A DNA stretch of 7,550 nucleotides from Candidatus Stahliibacteriota bacterium (GTDB lineage: Bacteria; Hydrothermota; Tepidihabitantia; SM23-42), in contig JAUWLY010000132.1 of the NCBI GenBank assembly GCA_030613445.1, positions 1 to 7,550 of the forward strand, given 5' to 3'. The notes under the pieces were generated by a model. It had not been told where the DNA came from, did not search any database, and saw nothing but the letters and a program-made list of their open reading frames with translations. Position numbers and translations under genes: made by a program. Below, piece after piece: positions 1 to 4,540 of this stretch (positions within the stretch are counted from its first letter, which is position 1; each line of letters starts with the position of its first letter).

Positions 1-20
1 GGAAAAAGGGAGAGAAATGT

Positions 21-73
21 CAAATAACAAATTACAAATGTCAAATCAATGCCAAATTACAAAGGCCAAATTA
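21..73 (+). repeat. degenerate heptamer array CAAATNN, copy 1
   Basis: Seven 7-bp units of form CAAATNN (one is CAAAGGC) run in exact register: four units at 21-48, a 4-bp interruption ATGC at 49-52, then three units at 53-73. The 33 bp at 17-49 match 1168-1200 with one mismatch, so this is a copy of the array before the next gene. The last two bases of each unit vary while the first five are largely fixed. No ORF or RNA gene explains it. Similar AT-rich dispersed arrays are known from memory in uncultivated bacterial genomes, but their function is not established. Confidence 0.85.
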
Positions 74-102
74 GAAGATAAAATACTAATCTTAATTGTA
101 GT

Positions 103-120
103 TGCCCGATTCATCGGGCA
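103..120. other. perfect 7-bp hairpin
   Basis: TGCCCGA at 103-109 and TCGGGCA at 114-120 are perfect reverse complements around the 4-nt loop TTCA. The stem is GC-rich in an AT-rich leader. The following bases (TTGAGTACTGG) contain no T-run, so it does not look like a standard intrinsic terminator on the + strand. It could be an RNA structure in the leader of the Tat-signal gene or a dispersed palindrome. Its role is unknown. Confidence 0.6.
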
Positions 121-147
121 TTGAGTACTGGAATCACGCTGTGCTGA

Positions 148-224
148 AGACAAGGTGAACGGGAGAGACAGATATGGATATCAGTATATCACCATGTCTC
201 CAGGTCCCCTTGTCTCCATGTCTT
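148..224. repeat. 8-bp degenerate repeat array with opposed arms
   Basis: At 193-224 four 8-bp units follow one another: CATGTCTC, CAGGTCCC, then CTTGTCTC and CATGTCTT. On the minus strand they read as GAGACATG-like units. A weaker arm in the opposite sense (AAGACAAG and relatives) lies at 148-171. The two arms can pair imperfectly as a large hairpin around the AT-rich segment near 172-191. The same 8-bp family recurs at 1097-1121. The array ends 8 bp before the Shine-Dalgarno of the next gene, so it would be transcribed in that gene's leader. Confidence 0.6.
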
Positions 225-231
225 AGAAACT

Positions 232-237
232 AGGAGG
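232..237 (+). promoter_or_regulatory. ribosome binding site of the Tat-signal gene
   Basis: AGGAGG, extended to AGGAGGT, lies four bases before the ATG at 242. The strong match to the 16S anti-Shine-Dalgarno and the twin-arginine motif directly after this ATG fix the start. Confidence 0.85.
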
Positions 238-241
238 TAAT

Positions 242-1108
242 ATGAATCGAAGAAGTTTTCTGAAATCTATAGGATTTGCTGCACCGATTATTCTCTTTTT
301 CGGTAAAATCCCTAAATTATTATGGGGAGGAAAATGGGAACACTCAAACAAGAAATTCTGGACGGATAAGAAATTTATTCAGAACACAGTTGATATGTCT
401 GGATATAAAAAAGGTATAATCAAAGCGCGGATTGATGATAATTGGCAGGAATTTAAGATTAGAAAGGCAAGTGATGCATTTGCAAAGTGGAATGTTGAAC
501 AACGTTTAAAATTTCTCGACAGGATAAAAAGCGGGAAAATGCCCGGGTGGGGTGGTCCACACTCTGGTGCGGTTGCTACATACGGGCTTGGTCGTCTTGA
601 TTCAAAGTTTACACTGAATAATGCAATAAAGGGTATTGGATTAGCACCCAGGGATGAGAATATAGATAAGGCAATAAACAAGTTAAAAGAAACTTATGAA
701 AGCCCTATGCCTGAGAAAATGGATGTGCTCAAATCATTTTATGAAAATCCGGATTTCTTTGACTGGCGCAAGCAGACATCACTCGAATTGTATAGCAGAC
801 CTGAATTTGAAACACATACATTTTTGAATGTGATGGATAATCCTGTCGCAACAATTGTTTTTGTTGATATTCCTTCATTCGAGCTCAGAACAATTGTTCG
901 GATTGTTCATCCGGAAGATGAATCAGCACTTCCATCAGAAAAAAAACTTCTGGAGTTTGTCAATCTCGCTCATGAATACATGCATGGTAAATTCTCCCGT
1001 GTTTTTCCTTTATTGTTATTTTATGTTGTTGAGGAGTTCGACAACACGCCAGGTTCTAAATTAGGAATCAGGACAGTACCTGAAAGACCGGGAGAAAAGA
1101 CAAGGTGA
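242..1108 (+). CDS. Tat-exported protein of unknown function
   Basis: This 288-residue protein starts with a twin-arginine signal: RRSFLK at residues 3-8, followed by a hydrophobic stretch to about residue 20. It should be exported folded by the Tat system. No clear signal peptidase site is visible, so it may stay anchored. The mature part is mixed alpha/beta with many aromatic residues and a Trp/Gly-rich patch near residue 100. I do not recognise the family. HEYMH at 244-248 fits the HEXXH zinc-protease pattern, with glutamates at 264-265 as possible third ligands, but the spacing of 15-16 residues is not that of thermolysin. This could be chance. The last codons (after about residue 282) run into the 8-bp repeat that follows, so the C-terminal tail may be repeat-derived. 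The next gene starts 153 bp downstream on the same strand. No terminator is seen between them, so cotranscription is possible. Confidence 0.8.
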   Translation: MNRRSFLKSIGFAAPIILFFGKIPKLLWGGKWEHSNKKFWTDKKFIQNTVDMSGYKKGIIKARIDDNWQEFKIRKASDAFAKWNVEQRLKFLDRIKSGKMPGWGGPHSGAVATYGLGRLDSKFTLNNAIKGIGLAPRDENIDKAINKLKETYESPMPEKMDVLKSFYENPDFFDWRKQTSLELYSRPEFETHTFLNVMDNPVATIVFVDIPSFELRTIVRIVHPEDESALPSEKKLLEFVNLAHEYMHGKFSRVFPLLLFYVVEEFDNTPGSKLGIRTVPERPGEKTR

Positions 1109-1161
1109 CAAGGAGAAAAAGGAAGTTTTGAAGTTAAGAAGTTGGGAAGATAGGAAAAGGG
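1097..1161 (+). repeat. purine-rich 8-bp degenerate repeat array
   Basis: Two GACAAG-centred octamers (AAGACAAG, GTGACAAG) at 1097-1112 are followed by GAGAAAAA. From 1122, octamers of GAAGTTNN type run in exact 8-bp phase to 1161 (GAAGTTTT and GAAGTTAA, then GAAGTTGG, GAAGATAG and GAAAAGGG). The array overlaps the last 12 bases of the upstream gene including its TGA stop, so the end of that gene is encoded by repeat sequence. It leads directly into the second CAAATNN array. Confidence 0.6.
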
Positions 1162-1171
1162 ATAATAATGT

Positions 1172-1224
1172 CAAATGACAAATTACAAATGTCAAATCAA
1201 ATCCTAATTCTAAATGCCAAATTA
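1172..1224 (+). repeat. degenerate heptamer array CAAATNN, copy 2
   Basis: Four heptamers at 1172-1199 are followed by a 4-bp interruption AATC at 1200-1203 and three units at 1204-1224 (CTAATTC, TAAATGC, CAAATTA). This repeats the layout of copy 1 at 21-73, with the interruption at the same place. The stretch 1168-1200 differs from 17-49 at one base. It ends 37 bp before the start codon of the jelly-roll gene and so lies in its promoter or leader region. Confidence 0.85.
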
Positions 1225-1228
1225 TATG

Positions 1229-1247
1229 TTTCAGCCTTCGGCTGAAA
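1229..1247 (+). other. 8-bp hairpin just upstream of a Shine-Dalgarno
   Basis: TTTCAGCC (1229-1236) and GGCTGAAA (1240-1247) pair perfectly around TTC. An A-run and then AAGGAGG follow, with only three bases between the stem and the ribosome binding site. No T-run follows, so it is not a + strand terminator. It may shape the leader of the jelly-roll gene, for example by keeping the site unpaired, or stabilise the mRNA 5' end. That role is inference. Confidence 0.6.
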
Positions 1248-1250
1248 AAA

Positions 1251-1257
1251 AAGGAGG
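1251..1257 (+). promoter_or_regulatory. ribosome binding site deciding the start of the jelly-roll gene
   Basis: AAGGAGG sits four bases (TTTT) before ATG 1262. An in-frame ATG exists at 1214, but it lies inside the heptamer array, has no such site, and would put 16 residues before the hydrophobic signal. The start is therefore 1262. Confidence 0.9.
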
Positions 1258-1261
1258 TTTT

Positions 1262-2236
1262 ATGAAGGTCATTTTGGTTGTTGTTTTATTAAGCAGTATG
1301 CTCTTCGGACAGATTCTTTATGAAGAGCACTTTACAGATGGAAATATGCAACTTGATTGGCGTCCCTGGTTTACAGATGCAGGCGGTATTGGTGATAGTA
1401 TGGGCGTCATCAGTGACCCAACTACACCTGGTGGCGATGGATGGGCAGGCAGGATTTCTAATGAATACATGACTGTGGCTGGATTAACATATGCCGGTGC
1501 TAATAATTTAACTGACTATTCAATTGAGGCGTGGATATATACTGAGGTCGCTGCAGCATTGGGTCCTTATAATGGTATTGCCATTAGAATGGATTCATCA
1601 ATTCGATATTATTACCGTCTTGTTTCTGATTTTGACAGTGATGGTCGGATAAGACTTGGTTTTCTTGGCAGTGGTGGTTACCCAACCATTATTAGAGATT
1701 GGACATCAGGAGAGATTCCTGGTGGAGTACCAGCTACATCTTCCTGGCATAAATTTAAATTGACCATGATAGCCGATTCGATATGGTGTTATTATGATGA
1801 TAGTTTATTGGCTGATTGTCCATTCATACATGACAGCGTTGCCAATGGTTTTTTTGGGGTTTACACGTTCAATATGATGGATACTGCTTCTACCCGATGC
1901 GATGATATTGTTGTAACCGCAGGAACTGGTGTAGCAGAACATGGCACTGTAGCAATAGAAAGTTTCACTGCTTATCCAAATCCATTCCGCGACAGAACAG
2001 ATATCAGATGGCAGATACCAGATGACAGATTGCAGATAGCAGATAACAGATTACAGGTAAGAATTTACGACGCCGCTGGTAGATTGGTTAAACAATTTGA
2101 CTATACAACTATAGGACCATCCAACCATATTTTCTGGAATGGTAAAGACTCTGCTGGCAATGCATTAGCACCCGGGGTGTACTTTATATCAGAGAAAAAT
2201 AGCGATATACTGGTGAAGGTGGTGAAGCTACATTAA
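1262..2236 (+). CDS. secreted jelly-roll (LamG/DUF1080-like) protein with C-terminal sorting domain
   Basis: The protein has 324 residues from ATG 1262. Residues 1-17 are a Sec signal peptide (MKVILVVVLLSSMLFGQ). Residues 19-220 look like a concanavalin/LamG or DUF1080-type beta-sandwich: a strand around LYEEHFTDG, 'DYSIEAWIY' near 85-93, a central 'GIAIRM...YYYRL', and 'SWHKFKLTM' at 161-169. Such folds often bind carbohydrate, but no ligand can be read from the sequence. Residues 236-324 form a FlgD-Ig/type IX-like sorting module: YPNPF at 238-242, RIYDAAGRLVK at 267-277, FWNGKDSAGNALAPGVYF at 291-308. This suggests surface display or secretion. Residues 246-266 are a heptad repeat encoded by a CAGATNN DNA array. 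An intrinsic terminator follows 19 bases after the TAA. Cellular role unknown. Confidence 0.85.
   Translation: MKVILVVVLLSSMLFGQILYEEHFTDGNMQLDWRPWFTDAGGIGDSMGVISDPTTPGGDGWAGRISNEYMTVAGLTYAGANNLTDYSIEAWIYTEVAAALGPYNGIAIRMDSSIRYYYRLVSDFDSDGRIRLGFLGSGGYPTIIRDWTSGEIPGGVPATSSWHKFKLTMIADSIWCYYDDSLLADCPFIHDSVANGFFGVYTFNMMDTASTRCDDIVVTAGTGVAEHGTVAIESFTAYPNPFRDRTDIRWQIPDDRLQIADNRLQVRIYDAAGRLVKQFDYTTIGPSNHIFWNGKDSAGNALAPGVYFISEKNSDILVKVVKLH
1998..2060 (+). repeat. intragenic heptamer array CAGATNN (9 units)
   Basis: Nine consecutive 7-bp units begin CAGAT (the last is CAGGT) with two variable bases each and no slip: 9 x 7 = 63 bp, or 21 codons, so the frame is kept. Because 21 bp equals three units and seven codons, the translation repeats every seven residues as x-D-x-R-x-Q-[IV] at residues 246-252, 253-259 and 260-266. 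It lies between the YPNPF motif and the RIYDAAGR strand of the sorting domain. Confidence 0.9.
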
Positions 2237-2255
2237 AGAAAGGCTATCCAAACAA

Positions 2256-2287
2256 AAAAGGGTGTTGATTTACATCAACGCCCTTTT
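2256..2287 (+). terminator. intrinsic terminator of the jelly-roll gene
   Basis: AAAAGGGTGTTGAT (2256-2269) pairs with ATCAACGCCCTTTT (2274-2287) around TTAC, giving a 14-bp stem with one G-U pair. The 3' side ends in TTTTGT. It begins 19 bases after the stop at 2236. The A-run on the 5' side could also allow function on the opposite strand. Confidence 0.85.
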
Positions 2288-2300
2288 GTATAGAGTTATT

Positions 2301-2328
2301 TGGGGTCAGACCTGGAAACTAGAAACTA
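2301..2328 (+). repeat. left terminal inverted repeat of the RAYT-like element
   Basis: These 28 bp start TGGGGTCAGACC and end with two tandem copies of GAAACTA (2315-2321, 2322-2328). They are the exact reverse complement of 2651-2678. The match stops abruptly on both sides. Confidence 0.9.
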
Positions 2329-2363
2329 ATGGACAATGTAGTAAGAATGTATATACATATTTG

Positions 2364-2673
2364 ATGGAGCGACCCTATCGTTTGCATATTAGGAGTTGTT
2401 TAGTAGCAAGGATAATTCAAGTATCGATCAGGGATTTTCATACAAAAGTGGTGAAATTGCGAACAAGGCAAGACCCAACCAGTGCGCAATAAGCAGATAC
2501 TGATTTACCTATTGCGGGAATATACTGGTTTGATGAATCAATCGATTGGTGATATAGTTGCTATGCGGTATCCAGCGGTGAGCAAAGCGTGATTAACTAT
2601 TAAAAGATTACTGGAGGAGGATAAACAATTGAGGCGTACGATCAAAAGAATAGTTTCTAGTTTCCAGGTCTGA
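2364..2673 (+). pseudogene. remnant of REP-associated tyrosine transposase (Y1_Tnp)
   Basis: ATG 2364 opens MERPYRLHI, like the usual RAYT start. The conserved N-terminal pattern continues only across frame changes: GVV at 2392 in a second frame, then SSKDNSSI from 2402 in a third, resembling the family's 'TSRGNxxxxIF'. The catalytic middle, with the HUH motif and the tyrosine, is absent. From 2485 a further frame encodes the DnaA-like helix-turn-helix C-terminus: RNKQILIYLLREYTGL, NQSIGDIV, YPAVSKA, then an in-frame TGA at 2590-2592, then LTIKRLLEEDKQLRR. The end (VSSFQV, TGA 2671-2673) reads into the right inverted repeat. Full-length relatives are usually well over 150 residues; about 310 bp remain here. 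The product is non-functional. Confidence 0.75.
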
Positions 2674-2678
2674 CCCCA
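2651..2678 (-). repeat. right terminal inverted repeat of the RAYT-like element
   Basis: Exact reverse complement of 2301-2328, with no mismatch over 28 bp, ending TGACCCCA. It overlaps the last codons of the transposase remnant. Confidence 0.9.
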
Positions 2679-2695
2679 GTTCCAGTTGCTGACTT

Positions 2696-2727
2696 AAAAA
2701 GGGGCACTGATAAAACCAGTGCCCTTT
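2696..2727 (-). terminator. intrinsic terminator of the small C25 peptidase gene, probably bidirectional
   Basis: GGGCACTG (2702-2709) pairs with CAGTGCCC (2717-2724) around a 7-nt loop. Read on the minus strand, the hairpin is followed by C and then TTTTT (complement of 2696-2700). It lies 22 bp past the stop codon of the minus-strand peptidase gene. On the + strand it is followed by TTTCTT, so it may also stop transcription from the left. Confidence 0.8.
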
Positions 2728-2746
2728 CTTAATTAAAATACCATAA

Positions 2747-4282
2747 TCAAATTTTTATAATCTTTTTGGTAATGATTTTCTTGTTGATATTTGCTCTTAA
2801 GATATAAACACCTTTAGGCAGATTCTCACCAGTTTTGTTATTCAATTGGAATTTGATTTTATTGTTTCCTGCTTTGAATTCTCTTTTTATATTATTAACT
2901 TTTCTACCTGCACAATTGTAAAGGTCAATCTGGACATCTGCACTTTGTTCAAGGAACATATGAAGGTTTATATGGGTCAATCCAGGATTGCCTGAAATGG
3001 TCAGCATTGAGCTTGGAATTGTGTTGGATTCAGTTTCTGCAATCCACATATTATGACCAGTGGGTTTTAAAAATGGATCCGCAAGCAGGACCATCCCATA
3101 GTGCCAGCAGAGTTCATCAAAGGTTACGCCGTAATTAGTAATATGGGTAAACCAATCCTTAAATGCTTCACCCAGTGTTTTGTTTAATCCAAGGGGTTGG
3201 TAAAAATAATAGAAATCGAGCATACTGCCGGTCTTGGTTGAACCGATTGAGCCCAATCCATAATTCTGGTTGAAGATTGCACGATTTCCTCCACAATTAC
3301 CAGCTGTTGTATACCGCGAAAATGAACACGCAAAGAAATTGTAAAAATTTGTTGGAGGGTCTTGATTTATATATTCATACGAGTAATAATTATCATGATT
3401 AGAACCACTATTATAGCTAAACTGATGTCCACCTGGCCAGGAGTGTGCAAATACAGAGACCCATGCTTGGGTTGTATCGAGTTTGGTTCGATACACAGAT
3501 GCCCTGGTCGTTTCTGGATCCCAGTAATTCATTGTATCAGGATAGAGTAATGATATATCATATGCCCATCCTGGTCCCCAATATTCCCAATCATCATCAA
3601 CAAACACGAGTGCACGTTGCGTTAAAAATAGTGTGTCATGACGATATGCATTATTTTTACGAAAATAATTTTTAAGTAAAAGGGTGTCATCACCAATTCC
3701 TGATGGGACAAGTCTCCCAACATAGATTTCAGGTTCGATAGTACCAGTATGGCCATCATATTTTCCATTACCAGTATTCATCGTATCAAGCCAGGTGCCG
3801 TCTAAATCCATATAAAAGAGGTCACACGGAAAATCTGCATAACCATATTGATTAAAATCATCTGCAATTTCAAACCATGCTGTAGGTATGTCACCTACAA
3901 GTAAAACACCTTCGATGTTATTTGTGTCATAAAGATCCTTAATAAATTGACGAAATGTATCTGGATTTCCACCAGAGGTTTGGTAACTAAGAACATCGTG
4001 TCCTTCAAACCGCAGGTTGGTTGTTAATTGATCTATTTCGTTTGTTAGAGCACTTGCAATGTTTTGTTCAGTGAAAATTGCTATTGTTCCTGCTCTGCCA
4101 TCACTGTGGATAGTCCTGTTCAGGATGCAAGAAAAATCAGAGTAAGGATGCTGCTCTATCCATTCCTCATATGATTCTGGTCTGGAGCCTGGAGGCCCTA
4201 CCCATTTTAATAATGGAACTTCATCCTGTTCAGCACTGAATAAAAATACTGTTAAAACAAACATCAAACCAAGTTTTTTCAT
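2747..4282 (-). CDS. secreted C25 (gingipain-like) cysteine peptidase with C-terminal sorting domain
   Basis: The protein has 511 residues. Residues 1-17 are a Sec signal peptide. The clan CD caspase-like fold starts near residue 65 (GTIAIF), followed by GVLLVGDIPTAWF (125-137), an Asp-rich DLFYMDLDGTW (154-164) and EIYVGRL (185-191). The likely catalytic dyad is H280 in VFAHSWPGGHQF and C319 in FFACSFSRY. After it come GLGSIGSTKTGSML (342-355) and LLADPFLKP (399-407), both typical of the family. The catalytic His is followed by Ser rather than the common Gly. No long propeptide of the gingipain kind is present. Residues 428-511 form a sorting domain (VQIDLYNCAGRKV, then GVYILRA, with a Lys/Ile-rich end), suggesting export to the surface. 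The gene has its own promoter and terminator and is divergent from a larger C25 peptidase. Substrate specificity cannot be read. Confidence 0.85.
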   Translation of the reverse strand: MKKLGLMFVLTVFLFSAEQDEVPLLKWVGPPGSRPESYEEWIEQHPYSDFSCILNRTIHSDGRAGTIAIFTEQNIASALTNEIDQLTTNLRFEGHDVLSYQTSGGNPDTFRQFIKDLYDTNNIEGVLLVGDIPTAWFEIADDFNQYGYADFPCDLFYMDLDGTWLDTMNTGNGKYDGHTGTIEPEIYVGRLVPSGIGDDTLLLKNYFRKNNAYRHDTLFLTQRALVFVDDDWEYWGPGWAYDISLLYPDTMNYWDPETTRASVYRTKLDTTQAWVSVFAHSWPGGHQFSYNSGSNHDNYYSYEYINQDPPTNFYNFFACSFSRYTTAGNCGGNRAIFNQNYGLGSIGSTKTGSMLDFYYFYQPLGLNKTLGEAFKDWFTHITNYGVTFDELCWHYGMVLLADPFLKPTGHNMWIAETESNTIPSSMLTISGNPGLTHINLHMFLEQSADVQIDLYNCAGRKVNNIKREFKAGNNKIKFQLNNKTGENLPKGVYILRANINKKIITKKIIKI

Positions 4283-4288
4283 ATTTTA

Positions 4289-4295
4289 TCTCCTT
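4289..4295 (-). promoter_or_regulatory. ribosome binding site of the small C25 peptidase
   Basis: On the minus strand AAGGAGA lies six bases before the ATG at 4282-4280. This supports the start directly before the signal peptide MKKLGLMFVL. Confidence 0.8.
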
Positions 4296-4305
4296 CTTAT
4301 TGAAG

Positions 4306-4333
4306 ATTATAGTTGTTATCAGGACTAAGTCAA
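4306..4333 (-). promoter_or_regulatory. sigma70-type promoter of the small C25 peptidase
   Basis: On the minus strand TTGACT (complement of 4328-4333) and a perfect TATAAT (complement of 4306-4311) are 16 bp apart. Transcription would start near 4299, giving a short leader of about 17 bases that contains the Shine-Dalgarno site. Predicted from sequence only. Confidence 0.7.
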
Positions 4334-4353
4334 GACCTCGATGAACTAAGTTC

Positions 4354-4399
4354 CAAATTCCAAGCACCAAATTACAAATAAAATCCAATTACCAAATCC
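4354..4399 (+). repeat. degenerate heptamer array CAAATNN, copy 3
   Basis: Four units at 4354-4381 (CAAATTC, CAAGCAC, then CAAATTA, CAAATAA), a 4-bp interruption AATC at 4382-4385, then CAATTAC and CAAATCC at 4386-4399. The interruption falls after the fourth unit as in the other two copies, and AATC is the same four bases as in copy 2. It lies between the two divergent promoters. The remainder of the divergent region (4400-4500) is AT-rich with no further feature I can support. Confidence 0.8.
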
Positions 4400-4501
4400 A
4401 TCTATCCCATCTTACGATAGGTATGAAAAAAATTAACAAAAGCAATGAACTTTAGGTTTTTTTCGTCTAAATAGATGTGGCCAAGTTTCTGTAATTGCAT
4501 C

Positions 4502-4529
4502 TTGATATTTCTTCTATATTCAATATAAT
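4502..4529 (+). promoter_or_regulatory. sigma70-type promoter giving a nearly leaderless mRNA
   Basis: TTGATA (4502-4507) and TATAAT (4524-4529) are 16 bp apart, the same spacing as the divergent promoter. The usual start point, 6-8 bases after the -10 box, would be near 4536-4537, only about 4-5 bases before ATG 4541. No Shine-Dalgarno sequence precedes this ATG. Confidence 0.65.
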
Positions 4530-4540
4530 ATCAATAACAT

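Larger units (their letters stand above)
2301..2678 (+). mobile_element. decayed, internally deleted REP-associated transposase (Y1/RAYT) element
   Basis: A 378-bp unit is bounded by perfect 28-bp inverted repeats and contains remnants of both ends of a REP-associated tyrosine transposase. Each end starts TGGGGTCAGACC, which includes the small palindrome GGTC-A-GACC. RAYT/IS200-like elements transpose without target duplications, and none is seen at the flanks. The unit sits exactly between the two terminators of convergent genes, a typical place for REP-type elements. It cannot encode a working transposase, so any movement would need a full-length relative elsewhere in the genome. Confidence 0.75.

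Noticed and set aside
21..73. CRISPR array
   Set aside because: The units are 7 bp with no spacers of useful length, and no cas genes are present.
57..84. Promoter TTACAA-16 bp-TAAAAT before the Tat-signal gene
   Set aside because: The -35 box matches only 3 of 6 consensus bases and comes from the repeat itself, so AT-rich repeat DNA explains it.
173..232. Short + strand reading frame from ATG 173 (19 codons)
   Set aside because: It is made mostly of the 8-bp repeat, has no ribosome binding site and ends just before the real gene.
379..681. 100-residue open frame on the - strand
   Set aside because: It is antisense to the Tat-signal gene, with no ribosome binding site and no recognisable domain.
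855..1064. 69-residue open frame on the + strand
   Set aside because: It is an alternative frame inside the Tat-signal gene without a start signal.
1214..1261. ATG at 1214 as start of the jelly-roll gene
   Set aside because: It lies in the heptamer array, lacks a Shine-Dalgarno and puts 16 residues before the signal peptide. ATG 1262 has AAGGAGG at the right distance.
2262..2492. 76-residue open frame on the + strand
   Set aside because: It begins inside a terminator stem and crosses the transposon end. Only the part from 2364 is meaningful, as a transposase remnant.
2293..2688. Target-site duplication around the transposon-like element
   Set aside because: The flanking bases (GAGTTATT left, GTTCCAGT right) do not match, as expected for Y1-type elements.
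3362..3675. Two overlapping + strand open frames of 62 and 76 residues
   Set aside because: Both are antisense shadows of the small C25 peptidase, whose frame is fully supported by motifs.
4402..4420. Hairpin CTATC...GATAG in the divergent region
   Set aside because: The stem is only 5 bp with a 9-base loop and no T-run, too weak in AT-rich DNA.
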